Shown here one piece after another: positions 11,324 to 19,262 of a stretch of DNA of 64,000 bases; within the stretch, counting starts at the first letter, position 1; the number at the start of each line of letters is the position of its first letter. The notes under the pieces are model-generated. The model was given only the letters and a program-made list of their open reading frames with translations. It did not search any database and had not been told where the DNA came from. Source of the DNA: Anaerotruncus colihominis (GTDB lineage Bacteria; Bacillota; Clostridia; Oscillospirales; Ruminococcaceae); the NCBI GenBank assembly GCA_025146135.1, contig CP102255.1, forward strand, positions 1,612,001 to 1,676,000, written 5' to 3'. The position numbers and the translations under genes are program-made.

Positions 11324-11815
11324 ATGCAGCTTGAGGTTGGCAGCATTCTTGAGGGCAGGGTGACCGGAATCACAAAGTTCGGCGCATTCATCGAACTGCC
11401 TGGCGGCAAAACCGGAATGGTACATATTTCGGAGGTTGCGTCGTCGTACGTGAAGGAGATTACCGATTACCTGTCCATGAACCAGATGGTCAAGGTAAAG
11501 ATCATCGGGATTACGCCGGAAGGAAAGGTCAGTCTGTCGATAAAGCAGGCGGCGCCGGCATCGCCGACCCAGGACAGGCAGCCCGCGCCCCGCGCTTTGC
11601 GCGGACAGGGCGGCGACCGCCCTGCGCGGCCGTTCCAGCGCAGAGCGCCGCGCGAAGTTTCCTACGGTTTTGACCGGCGTCAGCCGATCACAAATGAAAA
11701 CATGTCGTTTGAGGACATGATGAGCAAATTCAAACAGGCCAGCGATGATAAGATGTCGGATTTGAAACGCTATACGGACATGAAGCGCGGTTCCGCGCGC
11801 AATCGTCCGCGCTGA
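11324..11815 (+). CDS. S1 RNA-binding domain protein (YabR-like)
   Basis: Of 163 residues, 3-75 form one S1 domain (GSILEGRVTGITKFGAFIEL, then GMVHISEVA and KVKIIGI). The rest is a basic, disordered tail. It corresponds to Bacillus YabR, which lies in the same yabP-yabQ-divIC-yabR order. AAGGAGG lies 13 bases upstream, a rather long spacing. Confidence 0.88.
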   Translation: MQLEVGSILEGRVTGITKFGAFIELPGGKTGMVHISEVASSYVKEITDYLSMNQMVKVKIIGITPEGKVSLSIKQAAPASPTQDRQPAPRALRGQGGDRPARPFQRRAPREVSYGFDRRQPITNENMSFEDMMSKFKQASDDKMSDLKRYTDMKRGSARNRPR

Positions 11816-11844
11816 GAAGCGCGTTTCGCGCGCGGCCAGTCTGT

Positions 11845-11873
11845 AAAAAAGGGCGCTTTGCGCCCTTTTTTTG
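11845..11873 (+). terminator. Terminator after the S1 gene
   Basis: AAAAAAGGGCGC and GCGCCCTTTTTT flank a TTT loop. It closes the yabP-S1 block. Confidence 0.9.
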
Positions 11874-11976
11874 CAGCTTTGAGAACCTGACGCGGCAGGC
11901 CGCAGAGGATTGCTTAAGTGAATGGGACGGACGTGGAAGTGATGGGCGGCTTTTGCCCCAATGGAAAGGAACATTT

Positions 11977-13131
11977 ATGCTGATCATCAATGCAAATATC
12001 CAAACAATGACGGGGAACGATTATAAAAACGGATATATCCTGATGGAGCAAGGTAAAATTACGGCTGTCGGCGATATGGCGCAGGCTCCAAAGGCGGATT
12101 GCCTTTACGATGCGCACGGCGCGTTTGCGCTTCCAGGCTTTATAGATGCGCACTGCCATATCGGTATGTGGGAGGATGGTCTTGGCTTTGAAGGGGATGA
12201 CGGCAATGAGGATACCGATCCGTCGACGCCGCATCTGCGTGGGATTGACGGCGTAAATCCATTTGACCGCGCGTTTTCCGAGGCGCTCGATTATGGCGTA
12301 ACGACGGTTGTAACCGGACCAGGCAGCGCAAATCCTATCGCCGGACAAATGTGCGCGCTTAAAACGTATGGGCGCCGTGTCGATGATATGATCGTGCGTG
12401 CGCCGCTTGCAATTAAAATGGCGCTTGGAGAGAACCCAAAGACAAGCTACCATGAAAAGCAGCAGGGACCCGCGACACGCATGGGGATCGCGGCGGTGAT
12501 TCGGGAGCAGCTTGCAAAGGCGCGGCGCTATGCGCAGGAAATGGACGAGGCCGCGCAGGATGATGAGATAGACGAACCGGAATTTGACGCGAAATGCGAG
12601 GCGCTGCTCCCTTTGCTTGATGGGCGGATCAAGGCGCATATCCACGCGCACCGTGCCGACGATATCTTTACCGGCATCCGTATTGCAAAAGAGTTCGGCT
12701 TTGGATATGTGATTGTGCATGGTACAGAGGCCCATTTGGTCGCCGATCTGCTTGCGGGCGAAGATGCGTCAGTGATCGCGGGACCGCTGCTTGGCGCACG
12801 CACAAAGCCAGAGCTTGCAAATTCGAGCGCCGCTGGGATCGCCGCGATTTCACGCGCGGGCGTGCGGGTTGCCGTCGCGACCGATCATCCAGAGCTGCCG
12901 TGCTATTGTCTGTTGTTAAGCGCCCAACTGGCGGCTGACAGCGGATTGGAGCCTGCAAAGGCGCTGCGGGCAATCACGGCCGACGCGGCGGAAATCTGTG
13001 CAATTGGCGACCGCGTCGGTTCAATCGCGCCTGGGTATGACGCGGACATCGTATTGTTTGATGAGGAACCTATTAAGACACGTAAAAAGCCGCAGGCGGT
13101 CTTTATCGACGGGGAGAAGGTGCGCGGATGA
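11977..13131 (+). CDS. Amidohydrolase (imidazolonepropionase-like)
   Basis: This is a 384-residue metal-dependent hydrolase of the amidohydrolase superfamily. The metal ligands are visible: HCH in GFIDAHCHIG, HIHAH in the middle, VIVHGTEAH and the aspartate in VATDHPELP. The last 50 residues close the small beta domain (IGSIAPGYDADIVLFD). Substrate is unknown; related proteins act on cyclic amides or isoaspartyl dipeptides. The ATG at 11977 follows AAAGGA with six bases spacing. The stop overlaps the next gene by four bases. Confidence 0.8.
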   Translation: MLIINANIQTMTGNDYKNGYILMEQGKITAVGDMAQAPKADCLYDAHGAFALPGFIDAHCHIGMWEDGLGFEGDDGNEDTDPSTPHLRGIDGVNPFDRAFSEALDYGVTTVVTGPGSANPIAGQMCALKTYGRRVDDMIVRAPLAIKMALGENPKTSYHEKQQGPATRMGIAAVIREQLAKARRYAQEMDEAAQDDEIDEPEFDAKCEALLPLLDGRIKAHIHAHRADDIFTGIRIAKEFGFGYVIVHGTEAHLVADLLAGEDASVIAGPLLGARTKPELANSSAAGIAAISRAGVRVAVATDHPELPCYCLLLSAQLAADSGLEPAKALRAITADAAEICAIGDRVGSIAPGYDADIVLFDEEPIKTRKKPQAVFIDGEKVRG

Positions 13132-13964
13132 GAGAGCTTGCATATGAAGCAGTGGTCGAGGCTGTGTGCGATCTCTGCATTGAGGCAAATCGGATACTGC
13201 CAAGCGATCTTAAGACACGCTTGCAGCATGCCTGTGACGAGGAGGAATCACCGCTTGGACGCCAGGTGCTCGGTGACTTGGTGCGCAATTATGAGATGGC
13301 CGAGCAGATGTGCCTGCCAATTTGTCAGGATACCGGGATGGCCGTTGTGTTCGCGGACATTGGCGAGGATGTGCATGTGCAGGGGTTGACAGAGGCCGTC
13401 AATGAGGGCGTGCGGCGCGGCTATTTGGAAGGATTGCTGCGCTGTTCTATTGTCGGAGATCCGCTGCGCCGCATCAACACAGGCGACAATACGCCCGCGA
13501 TGCTGCATTTACGCATTGTGCCGGGCGACCGCCTGTCGCTCACAGTCGCCCCAAAGGGCGCCGGAAGTGAAAATATGAGCGCCATCCGTATGATGACGCC
13601 GGCGGCCGGCGAGGAAGATCTGGTACGCGTTGTGACTGAGATTGCTGTGCAGGCGGGAAGCAACCCTTGTCCGCCGCTTGTGATAGGCGTTGGAATCGGA
13701 GGTAATTTTGAAGGGTGCGCATTGCTGGCAAAGCGGGCGCTTTGCCGTGACACATCACTGCGCAATCCCGATCCGCTTTATGCACAGCTTGAGGCGCGGA
13801 TGCTCGAGGCGGTCAATCGCACTGGTATCGGACCACAGGGGTTTGGCGGCCGTGTGACAGCTCTGGCGGTCAACATTGAAACGGGACCGACGCATATTGC
13901 AAGTCTGCCGGTTGCGGTCAATATGGGATGCCATGTCACACGGCATGCGCAGCGTGTATTGTAA
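13128..13964 (+). CDS. Class I fumarate hydratase / tartrate dehydratase alpha subunit
   Basis: This 278-residue protein matches the iron-sulfur alpha subunit. Candidate cluster cysteines are in ICQDTGMAV (about residue 66), GNFEGCALLAKRAL and MGCHVTRH. The signature KGAGSENMS is present. The family dehydrates malate or tartrate together with a beta subunit. No beta-subunit gene follows: hpf is next, after an intergenic stretch with its own promoter. The start overlaps the amidohydrolase stop (ATGA), so the two are co-translated. Confidence 0.87.
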   Translation: MRELAYEAVVEAVCDLCIEANRILPSDLKTRLQHACDEEESPLGRQVLGDLVRNYEMAEQMCLPICQDTGMAVVFADIGEDVHVQGLTEAVNEGVRRGYLEGLLRCSIVGDPLRRINTGDNTPAMLHLRIVPGDRLSLTVAPKGAGSENMSAIRMMTPAAGEEDLVRVVTEIAVQAGSNPCPPLVIGVGIGGNFEGCALLAKRALCRDTSLRNPDPLYAQLEARMLEAVNRTGIGPQGFGGRVTALAVNIETGPTHIASLPVAVNMGCHVTRHAQRVL

Positions 13965-14011
13965 TGCTCCATGTACAAGACATGGATGATCTGTAAATTT
14001 TTAAAAGAGCA

Positions 14012-14040
14012 TTGTAATTTCGACCAACGCATTGTATAAT
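14012..14040 (+). promoter_or_regulatory. Sigma-A promoter of hpf
   Basis: TTGTAA at 14012-14017, a 17-base spacer and TATAAT at 14035-14040 precede hpf by about 75 bases. Confidence 0.75.
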
Positions 14041-14067
14041 ATAGGCAGAAAGATTAGACAAATTGTT

Positions 14068-14089
14068 AAAAACAGGGTGGCCTGTTTTT
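14068..14089 (+). terminator. Terminator-like hairpin in the hpf leader
   Basis: AAAAACAGG (14068-14076) and CCTGTTTTT (14081-14089) form a 9-bp stem with a GTGG loop, ending in T. It lies between the hpf promoter and the start codon, so it could attenuate transcription. Confidence 0.5.
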
Positions 14090-14114
14090 GATATAAAACA
14101 AAGGGGTTGAATTT

Positions 14115-14651
14115 ATGAACATTACCATTACAGCACGTAAGACCTCAGTCCGCGACTCTTTTAAAGATCGCATCGACAAAAAGCTTGCGAAGCTCGATCG
14201 GTTCTTTGATGAAAGTGCCAACGCGATCGTCACTGTAACCAACGAGGGGGACCGCGAGACGGTTGAGGTAACGATCCAGGCGCAGGGTATGTTCTATCGG
14301 GCGGAAAAAACGACGTCCGACCGCTTTGATTCGTTGGAGGCCGTTGTTGATTCTCTGTTCAGGCAGATTGTTAAAAATAAGGACAAGCTGGGCAAGCGCC
14401 TGCGTGAAACCGCTTTCGATGCGGCGAATATGGAAGCTGGTGAGGAGCAGGAGGAGGCATATGGCGATTTCGATGTCAAGCGGGTCAAACGCTTTACCCT
14501 GCGTCCCATGGACATCGATGAGGCAATCCTGCAAATGAATCTGGTTGAGCATGAATTTTTTGTATTCCTCAATGCAGAATCGAATGAAATCAATGTGGTT
14601 TATAAGCGGCGCAACGGAGCGTATGGCCTTTTAGAACCTACAATAGAATAA
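14115..14651 (+). CDS. hpf: Ribosome hibernation promoting factor, long form
   Basis: This is a 178-residue protein. Residues 1-100 form the HPF/RaiA fold (MNITITARKTSVRDSFKDRI start, LDRFFD, then the beta-alpha core). A linker follows, then the C-terminal dimerisation domain of long HPF (VKRFTLRPMDIDEAILQM ... HEFFVFLNAES). Long HPF dimerises 70S ribosomes into inactive 100S particles. AAGGGG precedes the ATG at 14115. A promoter and a leader hairpin lie upstream. Confidence 0.95.
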   Translation: MNITITARKTSVRDSFKDRIDKKLAKLDRFFDESANAIVTVTNEGDRETVEVTIQAQGMFYRAEKTTSDRFDSLEAVVDSLFRQIVKNKDKLGKRLRETAFDAANMEAGEEQEEAYGDFDVKRVKRFTLRPMDIDEAILQMNLVEHEFFVFLNAESNEINVVYKRRNGAYGLLEPTIE

Positions 14652-14667
14652 AAAACCAAATAAAATT

Positions 14668-14705
14668 AACAAAAAACGAGCTGCTTATTCAGCTCGTTTT
14701 TTGTT
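14668..14705 (+). terminator. Terminator after hpf
   Basis: A 16-bp stem (AACAAAAAACGAGCTG with its complement) around CTTATT ends in TTTTTTGTT. Confidence 0.9.
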
Positions 14706-14841
14706 ACATTATACAATATTGTTGCTTTATATTAATATATAAATCCTGTTTGTCCCCAACTGAAATGGGAGATTGTTATTATTAATAAATGCAGAGAAGC
14801 GTACCATTCTGCAATGGTCATAACAAAAGGAGTGTATCGCC

Positions 14842-15189
14842 ATGAGACAAAAAATGAAAATAATTGCTGCATTGATTGCTGGCCTGCTATTATTGGGAGG
14901 TTGTTCTGCTGAAAGCGCGAATCCAGAAGTTCCATCGTCATTAACTGAGCAATCAGGTCCGCAGCCATCCGTTCCGCAGACAGTCCAGGTTGAATCAAAA
15001 CAGGATGTAGATTTTGATTTAGAGGCTGCATTGGCAGAGATAGACCTTGCTGATTATCCGGATTCGACTCCGGAGGCTTTTGAAAAATTTAAGGAATATC
15101 TTATGCAAGCTGGTCCTGAGGAAGCGAAATTGATTCTTGAAGATAAAGCGATGATTCAGATGATGGTGATGGATAATTATTGGGAGTAG
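14842..15189 (+). CDS. Small secreted lipoprotein, function unknown
   Basis: This 115-residue protein has a signal peptide and lipobox LLGGC (lipidated cysteine at about residue 21), a Ser/Pro/Gln-rich linker and an acidic helical C-terminal domain. I do not recognise the family. AAAGGAG precedes the ATG. It is the last host gene before the prophage, and a very long palindrome follows it. Confidence 0.75.
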   Translation: MRQKMKIIAALIAGLLLLGGCSAESANPEVPSSLTEQSGPQPSVPQTVQVESKQDVDFDLEAALAEIDLADYPDSTPEAFEKFKEYLMQAGPEEAKLILEDKAMIQMMVMDNYWE

Positions 15190-15226
15190 GGGAGTTAGAT
15201 AGCCAACAGCCAGGTGATTTTCCTTT

Positions 15227-15287
15227 ATGATAATTATAAATACAGGGGCAGTTCAGTTTGAACTGCCCCTGTATTTATAATTATCAT
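15227..15287. terminator. Perfect 29-bp inverted repeat (probable bidirectional terminator)
   Basis: Both arms (15227-15255 and 15259-15287) are exact complements around a GTT loop. The centre is GC-rich (CAGGGGCAGTTCA) and the outer arms are AT-rich. It is longer than a normal terminator. Confidence 0.8.
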
Positions 15288-15331
15288 TTGCATAAAAAAT
15301 GCCGCCCGGACTATTGCCCGAACAGCACCCC

Positions 15332-15376
15332 TGGTGGACGGTAAGGAACTCGAATCCCTGACCCCCTGCACGTCAA
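15332..15376 (-). tRNA. 3' half of tRNA-Val (GAC): prophage attachment site remnant
   Basis: Read on the minus strand, the segment starts with the anticodon loop TTGACGT (anticodon GAC). It then gives the 3' anticodon arm GCAGG, a T arm (AGGGA/TCCTT around TTCGAGT), the acceptor 3' strand and CCA. The 5' half of the tRNA is missing: upstream sequence does not restore the anticodon stem or the D arm. This is the pattern left at one end of a prophage that recombined in the anticodon loop. The intact tRNA should be at the far end, outside this window. Confidence 0.85.
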
Positions 15377-15490
15377 ACAGAATCCATACCCCCATTATGA
15401 GCGCAAATGCCGATAAATACTGGGTTTTTTTCAGCTTTGGAGAGCCCTAGTACCTCGACGGTTACTAACACGTTACTAACAAAATGTCAA

Positions 15491-16606
15491 TTAGATGATA
15501 TTAACTTCTTGTTTTAAATCTTCAAAATCAGCATGGACATATATTTCAGCGGTGGTTGAATAGTTAGCATGCCCAAGAATCTTTTGAAGCATTTCAGGCC
15601 GCGCGCCTGACTTAGCCATCATCGACGCAAAAGTATGCCGTGTACAATGTGGATTCTTCCTCTCAATACCCAAAGATTCCAACAGTGGATAATAATCTCG
15701 GGTCCGAAAATTGTTAAGGTCGATAGGGGCACCACTTCTGTTTGAAATCAAATATTTGCCCGGAGTTTCAAGCCAGTTTTTTATGTAAGGATAGATTTTG
15801 TCATGTATAGGTATAATTCTGTTTCGTCCGGCCTCAGTTTTTTCTCCACCAATCATGTAATGTTCATCCAGGTAGACATTTTTTTGAAGCATTTGGAATA
15901 ACTCATTGATACGCATGCCTGAATAAAGCAAGACAAGAATAATCTGTGCCGACTGCTGATCATCCGCAGCGAATAATTTTTGAATATCTTCGCGGGAGAA
16001 AATGTTCTTTTCCTTCTTTATTTCCTGATCTAGTTTGATATATTCCCCATAGTTTCGGTTAATAAGTTCTTCCTGCATTGCCTGTTTACATAACTGACTG
16101 GCAAGCTGCTTGATCTTCTCTTTTCCGCTCCGGGAAAGCGGCTTGGCGGCTGCGGGATCAGAAGATTTTTTGTAAGCAGTATCAACAATCCTTTGAAAAT
16201 CTATGGTTTTAATATCTCGCATCCTTATTTCTTTGATCGGCTCCATTCGCCTCCATGCATTAAGATATCCTTCTTTGCCCTTTTCACCCAAATCACGAAA
16301 ATGCGAATCTTTCCAACGTTCGTAAACTTCCTCTAATGTATCGTTAAATCCCATAGGAATCCCGCGCTTAACGATTTCCTCAAGTGCTTCTTGAGCTTCG
16401 GCACGTGTAGCAGCGCAACAAATAATGTTTTTGTTTAACGCAGCTACCCATGGCTTTTTGCGCCGGCCGGACAATTTATAGATGGTTCCCTGCCCATTGG
16501 CTCGCTTGAGCGGTTTAGCGGTTTGTCTTATTACTTGTTTTTTACCACAATACATACAATACAGAGATCCGTTAGGAATAACGGCACAGCACTTCATGCA
16601 CTCCAT
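15491..16606 (-). CDS. int: Phage tyrosine integrase with N-terminal zinc ribbon
   Basis: This 371-residue site-specific recombinase has an unusual N-terminal zinc ribbon (CMKC ... CMYC, residues 3-20). Arm-binding (AP2-like) and core-binding (SAM-like) domains follow, then the catalytic domain. Catalytic residues visible are R232 (YSGMRINEL), H320 and R323 (HCTRH), H346 (GHANYS) and the nucleophile Y356 (EIYVH). It sits next to the tRNA remnant and points toward it, as usual for integrases beside their attachment site. AAGGAGG lies 12 bases upstream of the start. No excisionase is recognisable nearby. Confidence 0.95.
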   Translation of the reverse strand: MECMKCCAVIPNGSLYCMYCGKKQVIRQTAKPLKRANGQGTIYKLSGRRKKPWVAALNKNIICCAATRAEAQEALEEIVKRGIPMGFNDTLEEVYERWKDSHFRDLGEKGKEGYLNAWRRMEPIKEIRMRDIKTIDFQRIVDTAYKKSSDPAAAKPLSRSGKEKIKQLASQLCKQAMQEELINRNYGEYIKLDQEIKKEKNIFSREDIQKLFAADDQQSAQIILVLLYSGMRINELFQMLQKNVYLDEHYMIGGEKTEAGRNRIIPIHDKIYPYIKNWLETPGKYLISNRSGAPIDLNNFRTRDYYPLLESLGIERKNPHCTRHTFASMMAKSGARPEMLQKILGHANYSTTAEIYVHADFEDLKQEVNII

Positions 16607-16752
16607 GATCTTCCAGGGCCTCCTTATAGAAATTTTTTATCAGGATGCGCCGTAATACCCCTTGCTTTAGCTGTGGGGATATAAGGCGCAGTTGAACTTG
16701 ATTTGTGCAAAAGGTATAATAGATACAAATAATCAGAAAGGATGAAACAGCC

Positions 16753-17865
16753 GTGAAGATGGTTAAAACCTATCGGTATAAGCTGTACAACAGCAAGCGG
16801 AACCGCCACTTGGATGAAGCCATCAACACGGCTGCCTCCATCTGGAACTACTGCATTGCCGTCCACCGGCGCTATTACAAGCTGTATGGCAAGCATCTGT
16901 CGGCCAACCGGCTGAAGAAGCATATTGCCAAGCTGAAAAGACGCCGTTTCCCTCAGTGGAATAAGTTGGGCAGTCAAGCCGTGCAGGATGTTGTTGAACG
17001 GGTTGATCGTTCCTACAAAGCGTTCTTCCAGCACCATAAGCAGAAGCGACGGGGACGGAAATCTCCTCCCGGTTTCAAGAAGCGCAGGAGGTATTCTTCC
17101 TTCACACTGAAGCAGGCGGGCTACAGATTTCACGACGAAAGCAACATCGTCACCATCATGGGCAAGGACTATAAGTATTGGAAATCCCGCCCTTTGGAGG
17201 GGAAGATCAAAACCGTCACAGTGAAGCGGACTCCCCTCGGTGAGTTTTTCATTTTCGTCGTCTGCGAGAAAGAAGTGAACCAAGTACTGCCGCGAGCAGG
17301 TAAAGCTGTCGGGTATGATTTTGGCTTAAAGCATTTCCTCACCGCAGACGACGGAAGCGCTATTGACTCTCCAGAGTGGTACAAAGCCTCGCTCAAGGAG
17401 CTGCGGCAGGCCCACAGGGCGCTGTCCCGCTGTCAGAAGGGCAGCAACAATCGAAGAAAGGCGCTGCTCCATCTGAACAGGGTATATGAGCGCATCAGCA
17501 ACAAGCGGCGGGACTGGTTCTTCAAACTGGTAAACCGGCTTGTGGGAGAAAACGCCGTCATCTGTCTGGAGGATCTAAACCTTGACGGGATGAAGCGCCT
17601 GTGGGGCCGCAAGGTGAGCGACTATGCCTTCGCTGAATTTGTCGGCATACTGGAATATGCCGCAAGCCAAGCGGGGACTACAGTCGTAAAGATCGACCGC
17701 TGGGCGCCATCCAGCAAGGTGTGCCATATCTGCGGCGGCAGGAATGACAGCTTGTCGCTGGACACCCGTGAGTGGGATTGCCCACAGTGCGGCGCCCACC
17801 TCGACAGGGATGTCAACGCTGCCATCAACATCAAAAACATCGGATCGGCTATGCTGTCTGCATAA
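16753..17865 (+). CDS. tnpB: RNA-guided nuclease TnpB (IS605 family)
   Basis: This 370-residue protein has an N-terminal helix-turn-helix/wedge region, a basic middle (KQKRRGRKSPPGFKKRRR) and a split RuvC domain. Acidic residues are D189 (GYDFGLKHF), E273 (CLEDLNL) and D353 (DRDVNAAINI). The zinc finger (CHIC at about 324-327, CPQC at about 343-346) is complete. All catalytic positions are intact, so it may be active. TnpB proteins cut DNA guided by an RNA made from the element's right end. GTG at 16753 follows AAAGGA; an ATG two codons later is the alternative start. Confidence 0.93.
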   Translation: MKMVKTYRYKLYNSKRNRHLDEAINTAASIWNYCIAVHRRYYKLYGKHLSANRLKKHIAKLKRRRFPQWNKLGSQAVQDVVERVDRSYKAFFQHHKQKRRGRKSPPGFKKRRRYSSFTLKQAGYRFHDESNIVTIMGKDYKYWKSRPLEGKIKTVTVKRTPLGEFFIFVVCEKEVNQVLPRAGKAVGYDFGLKHFLTADDGSAIDSPEWYKASLKELRQAHRALSRCQKGSNNRRKALLHLNRVYERISNKRRDWFFKLVNRLVGENAVICLEDLNLDGMKRLWGRKVSDYAFAEFVGILEYAASQAGTTVVKIDRWAPSSKVCHICGGRNDSLSLDTREWDCPQCGAHLDRDVNAAINIKNIGSAMLSA

Positions 17866-17867
17866 CC

Positions 17868-17985
17868 GCCAGACCCATGAGGTTGGGACATCAACCTTTG
17901 CAGGAGATAGCGTAAGACCAGCTCGCTGGCAGCTATTGTTGATAGCAGAATCCCCCTGCTTTAGCCGTGGGGAGTATGTCAAAGG
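17868..17985 (+). ncRNA. Candidate omega (guide) RNA of TnpB
   Basis: The region between the tnpB stop and the right-end palindrome is where omega RNA is encoded in IS605 elements, on the same strand. It includes the CCCC...GGGG hairpin at 17952-17972. The assignment is by position and element type; no family model was run. Confidence 0.4.
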
Positions 17986-18027
17986 CCGTCGGAGAGAAAA
18001 TTAATGTGGCGGTGTAAAATCGGGCGT

Positions 18028-18075
18028 GAAGTGATACAATATAAATGACCTGGATAAATCATTCATAATCACTTC
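18028..18075. repeat. Imperfect hairpin right of the IS element
   Basis: GAAGTGAT (18028-18035) and ATCACTTC (18068-18075) enclose a further AAATGA/TCATT pairing. Role unknown; it may be a weak terminator. The stretch 17866-18228 holds this hairpin, the omega RNA region and the terminator at 18104-18142, and no gene. Confidence 0.4.
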
Positions 18076-18103
18076 ATCCGTTTTTGTGATTGATTGGTCG
18101 CCA

Positions 18104-18142
18104 TCTCCCGCTAGTGTTGCAGCACTGGCGGGGGATTTTTTT
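18104..18142 (+). terminator. Terminator between IS element and repressor gene
   Basis: A 13-bp stem with one G-T pair (around CCCGCTAGTG and CACTGGCGGG) and a TTGCAG loop is followed by seven T. Confidence 0.75.
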
Positions 18143-18228
18143 GACAACAATGCAATTTGTTATTTTTCAAGATTAGAATGAATCAAACTAAGTAAAGCGA
18201 GCCTATCCCAAACAAAATTCCACAAAAA

Positions 18229-18825
18229 TCACACTGCCTTCCCGTTTGATGATGTTTTTCGAATAGCGTACTTGTCTTGTTCCAGCAGAACCGCCATTCT
18301 TTCAATTATGCCCCCTCTGTCGTAAGCATCTAATTGAGAATACATAGAAATAGCTTGCATAAATTTTTCGCGATCATCCTGTTCTAATGTCATAATCCAG
18401 CGAGCCAAAGTCGCTTTAGCTGGGTCGTCATTAAGTGCTTTCCAAAGCTCATCATCGGAAACGATGGTGGGCTTTTCTTCTTCAGTTTTGTAGTAAAATT
18501 TGTTTAAGAAATCCGGATTTTGAGCCTGTTCAACAGTAAAACCTTGCGCAACAAGTCGACTAATATGCGATTGAATACCTGACCCCATAACTCCAAGCGG
18601 TTTTCTTTCCATAGGGAATTCGTATCCCATGAGCCATGCTTCAGTAACATTTAGGGCCTTGGCTATTAGTTCAACACGATCTTGTTTGGGTTCAAAAGCG
18701 CCACTAACATATTGGCTCATTGCACTTTTTGGAATTCCTGTTAGTTCACATAAATCTGATTGGCGAAGATTTCGGATTTCAAGGGCTTCACGTAAACGCT
18801 CAGCACATGTAACCTTTTCTTTCAT
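18229..18825 (-). CDS. CI-like XRE repressor (switch 1)
   Basis: This 198-residue protein has an N-terminal HTH (LRQSDLCELTGIPKSAMSQYVSG, about residues 19-41) and a longer C-terminal region without a LexA-type Ser-Lys protease motif. Position and orientation, leftward and divergent from a small cro-like gene, mark it as the main prophage repressor. GAGG lies about nine bases upstream of the start. The intergenic region contains repeated GTTTAGAA sites, its likely operators. Confidence 0.82.
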   Translation of the reverse strand: MKEKVTCAERLREALEIRNLRQSDLCELTGIPKSAMSQYVSGAFEPKQDRVELIAKALNVTEAWLMGYEFPMERKPLGVMGSGIQSHISRLVAQGFTVEQAQNPDFLNKFYYKTEEEKPTIVSDDELWKALNDDPAKATLARWIMTLEQDDREKFMQAISMYSQLDAYDRGGIIERMAVLLEQDKYAIRKTSSNGKAV

Positions 18826-18869
18826 ATATGGTACCTCACTTTTTTCATTATCCTTATTTTAATCCATTA

Positions 18870-18988
18870 GTTTAGAAAAATCAATACAAAAACACTTGGG
18901 GGGATAGAAAAGTTTAGAATTTATGAAATTTGCTATTGACGATTCTTAGAGTTTCTGGTAATGTATATATAGTTTAGAAAATATAAAC
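18870..18988. promoter_or_regulatory. Operator region of switch 1 with rightward promoter
   Basis: GTTTAGAA occurs at 18870, 18912 and 18972. The last belongs to the palindrome GTTTA-N7-TAAAC (18972-18988). A fourth copy, in TTTAG-N5-CTAAA, is at 19223-19238 across the cro-like stop codon. A promoter TTGACG (18936-18941), 17-base spacer, TAATGT (18959-18964) reads right and lies between operator copies. Confidence 0.6.
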
Positions 18989-19009
18989 ATTAAAAGTGAG
19001 GGCGGGCGT

Positions 19010-19228
19010 ATGAAAGAAAAAAATTATGCGAAACTTCGTGGCAGAACCATTGAAAAGGGGATGTCTCAAAAGGATGTCGCAAAGCAGATTGGCATGTCAG
19101 AGACAACGTACAGCCTAAAACTCAATGGCCGGTATCCTTTTAAGCAAAGTGAAATGCAAAAAATAATAAATCTACTTTCAATCCCAGTTGATGAAATAGG
19201 TTCATATTTTTTTACACAAAAAGTTTAG
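19010..19228 (+). CDS. Cro-like small HTH protein (DUF739-like)
   Basis: This 72-residue protein is almost all HTH: GMSQKDVAKQIGMSETTYSLKLNG matches phage DUF739/Cro-like regulators. It is divergent from the repressor of switch 1 and behind the rightward promoter, so it probably starts lytic development. GAGGGCGGG precedes the ATG. Confidence 0.75.
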   Translation: MKEKNYAKLRGRTIEKGMSQKDVAKQIGMSETTYSLKLNGRYPFKQSEMQKIINLLSIPVDEIGSYFFTQKV

Positions 19229-19262
19229 AAAAACTAAATAACAAGGAGAAAAGGAGACGGAC

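Larger units (their letters stand above)
15190..15490. other. Host-prophage junction region
   Basis: This 301-base gene-free stretch holds the 29-bp palindrome (15227-15287), the tRNA-Val 3' fragment (15332-15376) and about 110 bases of phage DNA downstream of the integrase gene. I see no coding sequence in it. Confidence 0.8.
16646..17985 (+). mobile_element. IS605/IS1341-type element with TnpB only
   Basis: The two ends carry near-identical imperfect palindromes. The left one is at 16658-16678 (CCCC, TGCTTTAGC, GTGGGG) inside an outer TGCGCC/GGCGCA stem (16646-16690). The right one is at 17952-17972 with the same core. There is no TnpA gene, so the element is non-autonomous for transposition. 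It is inserted in the prophage between integrase and the main repressor. Exact boundaries are estimates. Confidence 0.75.
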
